From Cyanobacteria bacterium OH_PDB_230 (GTDB lineage: Bacteria > Cyanobacteriota > Vampirovibrionia > Gastranaerophilales > Gastranaerophilaceae), in contig JAEZSO010000003.1 in assembly GCA_023421795.1 (NCBI GenBank), positions 124,001 through 188,000 of the forward strand: DNA of 64,000 bases. The letters are read 5' to 3'. A model generated the notes under the pieces. That model worked only from the letters and a program-made list of their open reading frames with translations. It did not search any database and had not been told where the DNA came from. The position numbers were made by a program, and so were the translations under genes. This document shows positions 25,325 to 34,479 of the stretch, piece after piece. Each line of letters begins with the position of its first letter. Position 1 is the first letter of the stretch.

Positions 25325-26203
25325 TTAGTAATCAAGATTAACTTGAGAGAATAAAACTATTTTGTTTTTGCCGCGTTTTTTAGCATTATATAAAGCATGT
25401 TCAGCATATCTCACAAGTGTATTTGCATTTTCATCAACATTTTCCAAGAATGGGAATGAAGAAATACCTCCAGATATTGTAATTGGGTGTTTTTCTTCTT
25501 CTCCTGCAGGAATAAATTCCATCTTCTCGATTTCACGTCTGAATCTTTCAGCAAAGATGAATGCATTTTCTTCTGTTGTGTTGGGAAGGATGATAATGAA
25601 TTCTTCATCACCGTATCTGGTTAAAATATCTTCTTTTCTTATAAATCCACTTAGCATTTCAGCGATTTTTTTAAGAAGAACATCACCCCAGTCATAACCA
25701 TACATGTCGTTAACGACTTTAAAGAAGTCAATATCTAGAAGAAGACAAGATAATTTTGTGTCATATCTTCTTGCACGAGAGATTTCAGCTTCTAACCTTT
25801 CATGAAGGTATCTGCGGTTGTGTAAGCCGGTTAACTCATCTGTAGTTGAAACTCTTGTTATTGTTTCTTTAAGCTCTTTTATTTTTAACAGGTTTTTAAC
25901 CCTGAGCTCTATTTCTTGTTTTGATGCTTGGCGAAGCGCAAAATCATAGGCTTCTCCTCTTAAAATCAAGTCAGAGTGGATTTTATCAGAGTAAATTAAA
26001 GTCGGAACAGGGAATTTTGTTACCATTGCCACTTCTTTTAATTTTGGCTCAGATAAATCCAAAACTATTAAAGAAGGATTATATTTGTCTACTTCTTTTA
26101 ATTCAGATATATTTTTAATTCTTACGTCAAACTCTTCGTTTAATTTTAGTGTTGCTTCTATATCAGAAAAATTTTTCTCACTAAAAACAATGATGTTTCT
26201 CAT
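25325..26203 (-). CDS. Degenerate receiver plus GGDEF-like domain protein
   Basis: About 292 residues. The N-terminal ~110 residues look like a receiver fold (LIVLDLSEP keeps the phosphoacceptor-like Asp) but the usual acidic pocket at the start is missing. A GGDEF domain follows (TTDELTGLHNRRYL, LLDIDFFKVVND, then RYGDEEFIIILP). The signature reads GDEEF, so its second Gly is Asp; diguanylate cyclase activity is doubtful. Likely cytoplasmic c-di-GMP signalling or sensing. ATG 26203 has AAGGAA upstream; GTG 26209 is the alternative. Confidence 0.85.
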   Translation of the reverse strand: MRNIIVFSEKNFSDIEATLKLNEEFDVRIKNISELKEVDKYNPSLIVLDLSEPKLKEVAMVTKFPVPTLIYSDKIHSDLILRGEAYDFALRQASKQEIELRVKNLLKIKELKETITRVSTTDELTGLHNRRYLHERLEAEISRARRYDTKLSCLLLDIDFFKVVNDMYGYDWGDVLLKKIAEMLSGFIRKEDILTRYGDEEFIIILPNTTEENAFIFAERFRREIEKMEFIPAGEEEKHPITISGGISSFPFLENVDENANTLVRYAEHALYNAKKRGKNKIVLFSQVNLDY

Positions 26204-26365
26204 ATTCACGTTCCTTCTTAAAATTAATTTAATAATATTCTAACAAATTTTCCGTTATTATACAAAATATTATAATATACTTAACAAATAGTTCATAAGG
26301 ATTATAAAATATTCATCCATATGTTGTATAATAAAATATGAAATTACATGTAGGGGGGATAAATT

Positions 26366-27514
26366 TTGGCAAGGCCAGCATATAAGCCGAATTATAGGCA
26401 GAAAACTGTTACACCCGGCAGAAAGACGATAACACCTGCTATCCAAACAGTAAAAATAAAGAGAAAAACCAAAAAAGCAAATCCTATAAAAACCTTTGTA
26501 TCATTGCTTTTTGCAACAATTCTTTGTCTGGCGGTTTTTCCTTTTACGTATAAACATTTTACTAGGCCCCTATTTGTTGGGCATGCATATCCCGCAGTTC
26601 GAGTTGACTACACAAAACTGTATCAACCAACTTCAAATTACCTAAGAAATGATTATTTCCTGGGGCTTAATTCATTAAAAGGTGCTGAAGTAAAAAAGCC
26701 GCAAATGCAGCAATTTTATGAATCCGGAAGTATGCCTGTATTAACTGCCAAATTGAACAATTTGATAAAACAATATCCAACAATTGCTCCGACAGTCTTT
26801 GTTTGGGATTTTGAAACAGGACAATCGGTTGATATAAAAGCTAATGAACCTTATCCTGCAGCAAGTATTATCAAGATTCCTGTGCTTCTCGAACTTTTCC
26901 GCTCAATAGAAATGGGACAAGCAAATCTGCACGATTCTATGCACCTGACTGAATACTACAGGTCAGAAGGTTCTGGAGATCTTCAATATTCTCAAGCAGG
27001 AAAAAGGCTTTCCATAGATCATTTAGCAAGAGTTATGATAGAAAACTCCGACAACACCGCTACAAATATGATTATGTCTAGAATCGGCGGTATGGTTGAT
27101 GTGAATAGAGCAATAAGAAGTTGGGGATTGAAAAACACTTACGTTCACAACTGGCTGCCTGACTTGGCCGGCACAAATTACACATCCGCAAAAGATATCG
27201 CAATAATGCTTTATAACATAGACAATGCCGATTTCCTTTCTTTAAAATCCAGAGAGAGCATTGTTGATTATATGAGCCATGTGAAAAATAACAGGTTGTT
27301 GCAAGCAGGTCTTCCTTCTAATGCGATAATAATGCACAAAACCGGTGATATAGGGACGATGCTAGGTGATGCGGGGATTGTATGGACGGCTGAAGGCAAA
27401 AAATATATAGTTGTAATTTTGGCCAAACGTCCTTATAACAGCCCTCTTGGTAAGGATTTTATCGTGAAAGCTTCATCTATGATATATGACAGTATTTCAA
27501 CGAGATCATTTTAA
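26366..27514 (+). CDS. Membrane-anchored serine hydrolase, class A beta-lactamase fold
   Basis: 382 residues. A basic cytoplasmic N-terminus (~40 residues) and one membrane span (about 42-62) precede a beta-lactamase/DD-peptidase-like domain: S167-I-I-K170 (SxxK), S-D-N in MIENSDNTATNM and K-T-G in MHKTGDIGTML. The omega-loop ExxLN expected of a hydrolytic class A beta-lactamase is not seen, so a cell-wall-related role is more likely than resistance. TTG start with GGGGGG about 9 nt upstream; a TATAAT lies near 26330. Confidence 0.85.
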   Translation: MARPAYKPNYRQKTVTPGRKTITPAIQTVKIKRKTKKANPIKTFVSLLFATILCLAVFPFTYKHFTRPLFVGHAYPAVRVDYTKLYQPTSNYLRNDYFLGLNSLKGAEVKKPQMQQFYESGSMPVLTAKLNNLIKQYPTIAPTVFVWDFETGQSVDIKANEPYPAASIIKIPVLLELFRSIEMGQANLHDSMHLTEYYRSEGSGDLQYSQAGKRLSIDHLARVMIENSDNTATNMIMSRIGGMVDVNRAIRSWGLKNTYVHNWLPDLAGTNYTSAKDIAIMLYNIDNADFLSLKSRESIVDYMSHVKNNRLLQAGLPSNAIIMHKTGDIGTMLGDAGIVWTAEGKKYIVVILAKRPYNSPLGKDFIVKASSMIYDSISTRSF

Positions 27515-27552
27515 AAAAGAAAAGAGAAAGTTTTAGCTTTCTCTTTTCTTTT
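27515..27552. terminator. Bidirectional terminator
   Basis: Perfect 16-bp stem of A/G against T/C residues with a 6-nt loop and T-rich flanks on both strands. It separates the serine hydrolase from the convergent small gene. Confidence 0.8.
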
Positions 27553-27592
27553 AATAGTTAATAGTTAATAAGTGTCGTGTTGTTGCAAATTG

Positions 27593-27799
27593 TTAAAGAG
27601 CTTCTCCAGCGCTTGCAAAAAAGCCGATGTAAGCTTCTTTTGCATTTTCTGTTACTTTGACTATATTTTCTTTGATATAAGAAACTTCATTACAAAGTTT
27701 TACAATGTCATCATCTACTAAATCAATATCACTTGCAGCATTTTCAATCATTCTTCTTTGTATGCTTTCTTTCACATAATATCTAGATAAAAGTCCCAT
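27593..27799 (-). CDS. Small hypothetical helical protein, 68 residues
   Basis: Not recognised. Predicted largely helical: MGLLSRYYVKESIQRRMIENAASDIDLVDDDIVKLCNEV then KENIVKVTENAKEAYIGFFASAGEAL. AGGAG 9 nt before the ATG, and a terminator follows, so it is a credible single-gene unit. No signal peptide. Confidence 0.65.
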   Translation of the reverse strand: MGLLSRYYVKESIQRRMIENAASDIDLVDDDIVKLCNEVSYIKENIVKVTENAKEAYIGFFASAGEAL

Positions 27800-27962
27800 A
27801 AAAAGCTCCTATTTTATTTAATTCATCTGTATATATAAAGTATATATTTAATGTGGAATTTTAAGAATTCAAAAAATAGTTACATATGTTTACAAAAAAA
27901 TAAGTCAAATCTAAAAGTTGAGCAATTTTTTTGGGGTATAATAAGTCCTAGGAGAGGTACCA

Positions 27963-29303
27963 TTGAAAAACTCTAAACTTACTACTTTAATATTTATAGC
28001 TTTAATACTTGGAATTATTGTTGGATGGTTGTTTCCTGAATTCGGAAGCAAGATGCATATTTTTGCAAAAATCTTCTTGAATATGATAAAAATGATCATA
28101 GCACCATTGTTGTTTGCCGTGCTTGTAACGGGAATAGCTGGCCATGGGAATGTCAAATCGCTCGGGAGATTGGGTGTAAAGACTATCATATATTTTGAAA
28201 TAGTTACCACAATAGCTTTGATTATAGGTTTGATTGTTGGTCACGTTTTCAAGCCTGGAATCGGCTTCAATGGCGAGATTTCAGCAACGATGATGAATGA
28301 AGCAACTAAGATGGCTCATACTCAAACACACAGTGCGTTTTCCGATATTATCGTAAATATTTTCCCCACAAGTATTGTTCAGGCAATGGCCCATGGTGAT
28401 TTGCTTCAAATAGTAGTATTTGCGATATTTTTCGCTATATCAATTTGTGCTGTGGGACAGAAAGCAAAACCTGTTCTGGACACATTAACTTCTCTTTCAG
28501 ATATTATGTTCAAGTTTACAGAGTTCGTTATGTATTTTGCGCCTATAGGCGTATTTGGTGCGATTTCTTATACTATAGCTCAAAACGGGCTCGGAATAAT
28601 GGTTAACTACGCAAAAATAATCTTTTCATTATATTTTGCATTAATTTTATTTGTGGGATTGGTACTTTTTGCCGCCTGCAAAATAGTAAATATTTCATTC
28701 TTTTCGCTTATAAAAGCCATAAGAGAACCTGCTTTACTCGCCTTTTCAACAGCGACTTCTGAAGCTGCGTTGCCAAAAGCTATGAGCATAATGGAAAACT
28801 TCGGAGTTCCTAAAAATATAGTGGGATTTGTTATGCCTACTGGTTATACTTTTAACTTGGATGGAAGCACACTGTATCTTTCGCTTGCAGTTCTGTTTTC
28901 AACCCAACTTGCCGGTATCGATTTATCGTTCCAGCAGCAACTTGTAATAATGCTTGCACTTATGTTGACAAGTAAAGGTATTGCAGGTGTGCCAAGGGTC
29001 GCATTAATAGTTCTTGCGGGCACTTTGACAAGTTTCAATTACCCTCTTATCGGCGTTGCAATTCTTCTTGGAATAGATCAAATCTTAGATATGGGAAGAA
29101 CAACTGTTAATTTGATCGGTAATTGTGTCGCTACTGTTGTGATTGCAAAATGGGAAAATGAATTTAACTACACCAAAATGAAAGAATTTACACAAAACAA
29201 CTTTAAAGATAAAAATATACAACCGCTAAACAAATCTCATATAAACCCTAATATCCCAATTCAAGAACATTCTGATATAGGGCAAGCGGACTATAAACAA
29301 TAA
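27963..29303 (+). CDS. Dicarboxylate/glutamate:cation symporter (DAACS family)
   Basis: 446 residues, about eight membrane spans and two re-entrant loops. Family signatures: KMIIAPLLFAVLVTGIAGHGNVKSLGRLG, STATSEAALPKAM (serine-rich loop), PTGYTFNLDGSTLY and SKGIAGVPRVA. Likely takes up glutamate, aspartate or C4-dicarboxylates across the inner membrane. TTG start, GGAGAGG about 6 nt upstream, TATAAT near 27936. The hydrophilic C-terminal ~40 residues are not conserved in the family. Confidence 0.92.
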   Translation: MKNSKLTTLIFIALILGIIVGWLFPEFGSKMHIFAKIFLNMIKMIIAPLLFAVLVTGIAGHGNVKSLGRLGVKTIIYFEIVTTIALIIGLIVGHVFKPGIGFNGEISATMMNEATKMAHTQTHSAFSDIIVNIFPTSIVQAMAHGDLLQIVVFAIFFAISICAVGQKAKPVLDTLTSLSDIMFKFTEFVMYFAPIGVFGAISYTIAQNGLGIMVNYAKIIFSLYFALILFVGLVLFAACKIVNISFFSLIKAIREPALLAFSTATSEAALPKAMSIMENFGVPKNIVGFVMPTGYTFNLDGSTLYLSLAVLFSTQLAGIDLSFQQQLVIMLALMLTSKGIAGVPRVALIVLAGTLTSFNYPLIGVAILLGIDQILDMGRTTVNLIGNCVATVVIAKWENEFNYTKMKEFTQNNFKDKNIQPLNKSHINPNIPIQEHSDIGQADYKQ

Positions 29304-29317
29304 CAGACAGAGGCATT

Positions 29318-30334
29318 ATGCAGAGTATAATATTTTTCGACGCTAAAGAATACGAAACTAATCAGTTTACATCAAAATTAGGCAGTGAATTTGAGCTTGT
29401 TTTCCACCGTGAACCTTTACTTTTAGGGACTTCTTTGGATGAAAAAACAAAAAATACTCAAATCCTTTCCGTGTTCACTTCTTCAAGACTTACAGAAGAG
29501 GTCTTGAGTCAATTTACTAACTTGAAACTTATTGCTACAAGGTCTGTTGGATATAGTCATATAGACACCGAGTATTGTAAATCAAAAGGCATTATGGTGG
29601 TTAATACACCTCATTATGGAGACTATACGGTTGCAGAATTTTCTTTTGCGCTTTTGTTGAATTTAGTAAGAAAAATTTTCGAAGCGCAAAGTGATTTAAA
29701 GTCTGGGGTCATTGATAATCAATATTTTGGAGTTGAACTTTTCAATAAAAAAATCGGTATTATAGGTCTTGGAGGCATCGGCTCTAAAGCTTTAAAAATC
29801 GCAAACGGGTTTTCTATGGAAATTTTGGCTTATGATCCATACCCGAATAAAGAATTACAAGAAAAATACGGATTTGAATATGTAGATCTTGACTATCTTT
29901 GTGAAAACGCAGATATAATTTCTCTTTTTGCTCCGGCGACATCTCAAAATTATCATTTGATAAACGCCGACAGAATAGCAAAAATGAAGGATGGAGTTAT
30001 CATTGTAAACACAGCACGAGGAGAGCTAATAGATACCCATGCGCTTTATCAAGCCTTATTAGATAAAAAAGTAGCAGGTGCGGCATTAGATGTTCTGGAG
30101 TGCGAAGAAGCTTTATCTAAACGCTGCGTATATTTAAAAAATGAAATGTGCTTCGATGAAAGCTGTTTAAAAAGAACATTGATTAATCATATTTTATTAA
30201 CTCTTCCAAATGTAATAGCAACGCCACATTCAGCTTATGACACAAAAGAGGCTGTTGATAGGATAATTGGAATGACCATTTCAAATTTTAATTCTTTTGA
30301 AAAAGGAACAGAGTTAAAAAATATCGTTGTTTAG
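29318..30334 (+). CDS. D-2-hydroxyacid dehydrogenase (D-lactate dehydrogenase-like)
   Basis: 338 residues. NAD-binding GIIGLGGIGSKALKIA, catalytic Arg in NTARGELID, Glu in LDVLECEE and His in ATPHSAY are all in place. Probably interconverts pyruvate and D-lactate or a related 2-ketoacid. Between the Glu and His there is a Cys-rich stretch with Cys at four spaced positions (CEEALSKRC, EMCFDESC), which is uncommon. GAGG precedes ATG 29318, 14 nt after the transporter stop: probable two-gene operon, lactate or dicarboxylate use. Confidence 0.9.
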   Translation: MQSIIFFDAKEYETNQFTSKLGSEFELVFHREPLLLGTSLDEKTKNTQILSVFTSSRLTEEVLSQFTNLKLIATRSVGYSHIDTEYCKSKGIMVVNTPHYGDYTVAEFSFALLLNLVRKIFEAQSDLKSGVIDNQYFGVELFNKKIGIIGLGGIGSKALKIANGFSMEILAYDPYPNKELQEKYGFEYVDLDYLCENADIISLFAPATSQNYHLINADRIAKMKDGVIIVNTARGELIDTHALYQALLDKKVAGAALDVLECEEALSKRCVYLKNEMCFDESCLKRTLINHILLTLPNVIATPHSAYDTKEAVDRIIGMTISNFNSFEKGTELKNIVV

Positions 30335-31179
30335 ATTTTTTTGTAATTAGTTAATTCCCATCCTTGTTTTGAGATTGCTTCTTGGATAGAGGAGCTTTGG
30401 GTAATTAAATATTCGTTGTAATTAAAAATCTTTTCAATGTTGCCTTCTTCAAAATATGCGGGATGTATAAGTATTTCGGCAATGCAATTGCTGCAATTTA
30501 TGGCTTTTAATCCGTAGGTTACGGCATTTTCATCCATATATCCTGTATAGCTTACCCCAAGAATATAGTCATTTGTCGTAAGAGAAGTTTGCTTCAAATA
30601 ATTTTTGTTTATTATAGTAAATGTATCAAGCAGCCCTAATTTTATGAGGTTTACGGGGTATTTTAACGTTAGGTGTTTGTTTATACTCGGGATGATGTAA
30701 GGTTTCTCAAACTGCGTCCTGATGTTTTTTATATTGTACTCTTTTGCCAGCTTACAGGTTAATTTAAAAATCTCAGGTATCGCATGGGTATGAATGTGAG
30801 AATTTATGTGATCCACCTGGGTTTTTGAAAGAACTTTTTCAATCTGCGCCCTAAATTCTTTTTCAATTTCTTCAATAAAATCTTTGTTGTAAGATTTATA
30901 CAAAATTGAAATATAGCCCTGATTAAAGTTACCTTTTGAATCCGTCAAAAGTCTCGGATTTGTGAGGCTTGAACCTTCAATTATATTTAAATGAACTCCA
31001 AGCCCTATGGGACTTATTTGAGGAAGGACTTCATCTATAGCTTCATCAAAAGCTTCACCATTTGCCAAAACACAGGTGCTTGTTAAGACACCGGATAAAA
31101 AACCTCTTTTTATGCCTTCATTAAAAGCTTTAGAGTAGCCGAAATCGTCAGAATTGAATACCAGTTTTTTCATTTGCAT
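30331..31179 (-). CDS. YdjC/ChbG-type carbohydrate deacetylase
   Basis: 282 residues. NSDDFGYSKAFNEGI at the N-terminus and HINSHIHTHAIPEIF with the metal-binding His residues match the YdjC family, metal-dependent deacetylases of N-acetylated sugars such as diacetylchitobiose. No signal peptide. Convergent with the dehydrogenase (4-bp overlap) and divergent from a GT2 gene, so a part in envelope glycan or lipid-sugar processing is possible. ATG at 31179 or the second Met two codons on. Confidence 0.88.
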   Translation of the reverse strand: MQMKKLVFNSDDFGYSKAFNEGIKRGFLSGVLTSTCVLANGEAFDEAIDEVLPQISPIGLGVHLNIIEGSSLTNPRLLTDSKGNFNQGYISILYKSYNKDFIEEIEKEFRAQIEKVLSKTQVDHINSHIHTHAIPEIFKLTCKLAKEYNIKNIRTQFEKPYIIPSINKHLTLKYPVNLIKLGLLDTFTIINKNYLKQTSLTTNDYILGVSYTGYMDENAVTYGLKAINCSNCIAEILIHPAYFEEGNIEKIFNYNEYLITQSSSIQEAISKQGWELTNYKKI

Positions 31180-31241
31180 ATTTCATTTATATCGATTATT
31201 ATTTATAACAGATATTTTAGCATAATTAAACGGTGAGAAAA

Positions 31242-32198
31242 ATGCAAAATCCCAAATTGGCGCTTGTTATCCCTTGCTTCAATGAAGAAGAAGTAATAGA
31301 ACCAACTGTTACAAGACTTTTGGAAATTATTGACGGACTGATAAGTTCCGATAAAATAAGCCAGGAAAGTTTTATATATCTTGTTAATGACGGAAGCAGA
31401 GATTTAACTTGGGAAAAGATTGAAAAAATGCATAAAGACAATCCTGATAGGGTTAAAGCTTTAAATTTTTCCAGAAATTTCGGTAACCAAAGGGCGATAC
31501 TTGCAGGATTGCTAGAGGTCAGAAAATTTGACATAGATTGTTGCATAACTCTTGATGCGGACTTGCAGCAGGACGAAACGAAAATAGAAGAATTTGTTGA
31601 TAAATACAAAAACGGCGCCCATATAGTATGCGGTGTGAGAAACGACAGAAAAACCGATGGTTTTTTGAAAAAACACACGGCTCTCGCTTTTTATAAAGTA
31701 ATGAACATGCTCGGTGTAAAAATAAAACCGAATCATTCTGATTACAGGCTTACAAGCAGGCAGGTCCTTGATATTCTTAGTGAATACAAAGAAGTAAATC
31801 TGTTTTTAAGAGGAATTTTTTATGAGTTCGGATATAAAACAGAATATGTTTATTTTGACGTAAAACCTAGACTTGCAGGGGTGTCAAAATTTTCCGCATG
31901 GGATTTGTTTTCTCTTGCAGCAAAAGGTATAACGTCATTTAGCGTAGTACCTCTAAGAACAGTAACCTGTATTGGTATACTGATGTCTTTTTGCAGTTTT
32001 GTACTCGGACTAGACGTTATATGGGAAAAACTACATAACACATACACCCTACCCGGTTGGACAACATTGGTTGTTGCCATTTCGTTTATAGGCGGCATAC
32101 AAATACTTTGTATCGGTGTAATCGGAGAATACCTCGGTCAGTTGTTCCAGGAAGTGAAATCACGACCAAGATACATTGTTGAAAACGAACTAACTTAA
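31242..32198 (+). CDS. GT2 glycosyltransferase, polyprenyl-phosphate type
   Basis: About 318 residues. GT-A domain with ALVIPCFNEEEVI, LVNDGSRDLTWE and TLDADLQQDE (metal-binding DxD), then two C-terminal membrane spans (about 232-255 and 267-290) as in GtrB/ArnC/dolichol-phosphate mannose synthase-like enzymes that load a sugar onto a lipid carrier. I prefer ATG 31242, with GGTGAG 5 nt upstream, over the in-frame GTG 31233. The GT-C transferase at 44906 could use its product; this is inference. Confidence 0.88.
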   Translation: MQNPKLALVIPCFNEEEVIEPTVTRLLEIIDGLISSDKISQESFIYLVNDGSRDLTWEKIEKMHKDNPDRVKALNFSRNFGNQRAILAGLLEVRKFDIDCCITLDADLQQDETKIEEFVDKYKNGAHIVCGVRNDRKTDGFLKKHTALAFYKVMNMLGVKIKPNHSDYRLTSRQVLDILSEYKEVNLFLRGIFYEFGYKTEYVYFDVKPRLAGVSKFSAWDLFSLAAKGITSFSVVPLRTVTCIGILMSFCSFVLGLDVIWEKLHNTYTLPGWTTLVVAISFIGGIQILCIGVIGEYLGQLFQEVKSRPRYIVENELT

Positions 32199-32357
32199 TT
32201 CATCATCACTGTCAGGTTTTTCTATCCAGACATAGGTTTTGTCAAAGGCATTACTAAATGGATTATAATTGTCTTGAGAATATATAGGGTTATCCACGAC
32301 ATAATTCAATTTATCCACTTTTCCTCTTACTAATCTCATAAAAGCTAATATATTCAT
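32190..32357 (-). CDS. Small hypothetical acidic protein
   Basis: About 55 residues (MNILAFMRLVRGKVDKLNYVVDNPIYSQ... ending KPDSDDELS). ATG 32357 has GGAAG 9 nt upstream; ATG 32375 would add six residues. It overlaps the GT2 gene's end by 9 bp on the opposite strand. Not recognised. Confidence 0.5.
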   Translation of the reverse strand: MNILAFMRLVRGKVDKLNYVVDNPIYSQDNYNPFSNAFDKTYVWIEKPDSDDELS

Positions 32358-32571
32358 AATTCTATCTTCCAACATTATATATACTGTAGTATAGCAATTT
32401 GAATACCCTTGGGATTCATTTAATTGCTAACCTTTTTATTTGCCTGAAATTTTGCAGCTACAAAAAATCAGAACATAACAAATTTAATTTGCCCTTACTT
32501 AATTATTCCATATTCCTTTTTCAAAAAAATATGCTTTGGTATATAATCCAATTAGAAAAATAGGCTATTTT

Positions 32572-32580
32572 TGTTATAAT
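32572..32580 (+). promoter_or_regulatory. Extended -10 promoter of a leaderless gene
   Basis: TGT-TATAAT extended -10; the ATG at 32587 begins 6 nt later and no ribosome site is possible between them. Confidence 0.6.
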
Positions 32581-32586
32581 ACTTAT

Positions 32587-32982
32587 ATGAAAAAGAAAAT
32601 ACTAATTGTTGACGATAGTGCAAGTTGGAGAAAGTTCCATTTGGCGGCATTGAAGACAATAAAACCAAATAGTTTTGAATATGATCTTGCTGAATCTGCC
32701 AGAGAAGCTTTAGAGATAATTTTAAATACAAAAAATGCTCCTTTTGACTTGATAATAAGTGATTTGCAGATGGAGACGGATTATGAACCTGATCTGGCTG
32801 GAGAATGGTTAATTAAAAATATTAAAAATATTAATGAATATAAAAACAAAAAAATCATAATTATCTCAGCTATGTATAATATTGAGACTATTGCAAAAAC
32901 GTTGGAAGTGGATTATTTAAGAAAAAGTACTCTGGCAAATAATATCCTGCCTCTAAAATTAAAGCTCGAAGAATTAATCTAA
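32587..32982 (+). CDS. Single-domain response regulator (CheY-like)
   Basis: 131 residues, receiver domain only: ILIVDDS at the N-terminus, phosphoacceptor Asp59 in LIISDLQM, Ser in IIIISAM and Lys in YLRKSTLA. There is no output domain, so it should act by protein-protein contact. A TTG 51 nt upstream is in frame, but the receiver fold begins at ATG 32587, which is also where the promoter would place the transcript start. No kinase gene is adjacent. Confidence 0.85.
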   Translation: MKKKILIVDDSASWRKFHLAALKTIKPNSFEYDLAESAREALEIILNTKNAPFDLIISDLQMETDYEPDLAGEWLIKNIKNINEYKNKKIIIISAMYNIETIAKTLEVDYLRKSTLANNILPLKLKLEELI

Positions 32983-33140
32983 AATATCGCCACATAGGTA
33001 TTTGTATACAAAAATACATATTTTATCCTGAAATAGGAAAAAAATTTTTTTAACAGGTTTTATATTTTTGTAAAATTAATATAAAATCATGTTCTAAAAC
33101 AAAGAATAAAATTTTATACTTGAAAAGCAAGAGGATTTAT

Positions 33141-33569
33141 ATGACATCAGTTCAACCAGTCTCTCAAAAAAATGAATATAAAAGACATTATATAAAACCA
33201 ACAGGGCTTATCGCTTCTGCTTCCTTGGGTGCTTTATACGGTATTACTACTGCTAATAATTGTCAGGATCCTCTAAGCAAGGTTCTTTATCCTATTGATT
33301 ACAGGCTTGAAGAAGCTATTTCTAAAAAAACTCTCGGGAAAAAATTAGTTGATTTTCTGAAAAAAAATTCTTCTCATAGCGAAGAAGGAATGATTAATTT
33401 AACGAAATTATACAAGTCTGAAAAATCTATAAACAAAAATACAACGATATACAAGATGGATAAATCTATGGCCGGTAAAGCAGCGCTTCTGATGACTGGC
33501 TTATATATTGCGGTTAAACTTGTTAAGAAGGGCATAGATTACCTTCTCTATGATAGGTACCGCAAATAA
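33141..33569 (+). CDS. Hypothetical membrane-associated protein
   Basis: 142 residues, not recognised. It has two hydrophobic segments, near 22-42 (TGLIASASLGALYGITTAN) and near 114-132 (AGKAALLMTGLYIAVKLV), and basic ends. AAGAGG lies 8 nt before ATG 33141; an upstream frame extension without a ribosome site is rejected. Single gene with its own terminator. Confidence 0.65.
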   Translation: MTSVQPVSQKNEYKRHYIKPTGLIASASLGALYGITTANNCQDPLSKVLYPIDYRLEEAISKKTLGKKLVDFLKKNSSHSEEGMINLTKLYKSEKSINKNTTIYKMDKSMAGKAALLMTGLYIAVKLVKKGIDYLLYDRYRK

Positions 33570-33584
33570 ACAATTAGTTATAAT

Positions 33585-33619
33585 AATTAGCCATCTTACA
33601 GGTGGCTAATTTTTTTTTT
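33585..33619 (+). terminator. Strong intrinsic terminator
   Basis: AATTAGCCA/TGGCTAATT stem, 9-nt loop, then a run of about ten T. Confidence 0.85.
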
Positions 33620-33657
33620 GAGATTATACTAAATTTAGTTACAAAAAGATTTTGAGT

Positions 33658-34413
33658 ATGCAAAACATAAAAGAAATAAAATTAAAAACAGTTGATTCAA
33701 CCAACAAATATGGGTTTGATAACTTAAACGAACTAGAAGACAAAACCGTAATCATTGCTGAAACACAATACGCCGGAAAAGGCAGGCAAGGCCGGAAATG
33801 GATTTCTGATGATTCTAAAAATGCTTTTGTTTCAATCGTTTTAAAACCTGAACACTGCACAACGAATCAGGGATATCCGTTAACTTCTCTTACTCAATAT
33901 TTGTCTGTGATAATATGTGAGGTTTTAGAATTTGATTACGGTGTAAAGGCAAATATTAAATGGCCAAACGATATTCTTGTGAATGGTGCAAAAATCTGCG
34001 GGATTTTATGTGAGGCAAAGACAAAAGGTTCATGTATCGAGGGAATAGTTCTCGGTTTCGGCGTTAACCTGAACCTAAGCCAAGAAACACTTGAGCAAAT
34101 CGATCAAAATGCAACTTCATTGAATATGATAGTAAACAAAGAAATAGATCCTGAAAATTTTGTAGAAAACATATTATCAGGTTTTTTTAGTAGCTACGAA
34201 AAATTTATTAATCTCGGATTTAATTTTATAAAAGAAAAATATGTGGAAAGATGCAATTTTATCGGGCAAGTTATCAAAATAAAAACAGATTTATCAATAG
34301 ATGATTATGTTGCCGAAGGTATTAATGATGATGGAACACTTTTGGTGAGCGATAAAGAGTATAATAAAAAGAAAATTCTGTCCGGGGATGTAATATTTGT
34401 CTCATCTTCATAG
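33658..34413 (+). CDS. birA: Biotin--protein ligase
   Basis: About 251 residues. Class I-like enzyme without an N-terminal DNA-binding domain. QYAGKGRQGRKWIS is the biotinyl-AMP loop, KWPNDILVNGAKICGILCE the catalytic core, and a C-terminal SH3-like domain follows. It attaches biotin to carrier proteins such as the acetyl-CoA carboxylase subunit. ATG 33658 seems best; a TTG two codons before is possible. No good ribosome site; a TATACT lies at about 33626. Confidence 0.92.
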   Translation: MQNIKEIKLKTVDSTNKYGFDNLNELEDKTVIIAETQYAGKGRQGRKWISDDSKNAFVSIVLKPEHCTTNQGYPLTSLTQYLSVIICEVLEFDYGVKANIKWPNDILVNGAKICGILCEAKTKGSCIEGIVLGFGVNLNLSQETLEQIDQNATSLNMIVNKEIDPENFVENILSGFFSSYEKFINLGFNFIKEKYVERCNFIGQVIKIKTDLSIDDYVAEGINDDGTLLVSDKEYNKKKILSGDVIFVSSS

Positions 34414-34479
34414 TACAAATGCTAAAATGCTGGTATAATCAGAAGTAACAAACCTACACCAAAGTAAAAGGAGCATCGA

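Noticed and set aside
26366..27514. Beta-lactamase resistance gene
   Set aside because: SxxK, SDN and KTG are present but the omega-loop ExxLN is not seen and there is a cytoplasmic/membrane N-terminus instead of a secretion signal; a cell-wall enzyme is more likely.
32536..32586. Upstream TTG start for the response regulator
   Set aside because: The extra residues precede the receiver fold, and the extended -10 box lies between this TTG and ATG 32587.
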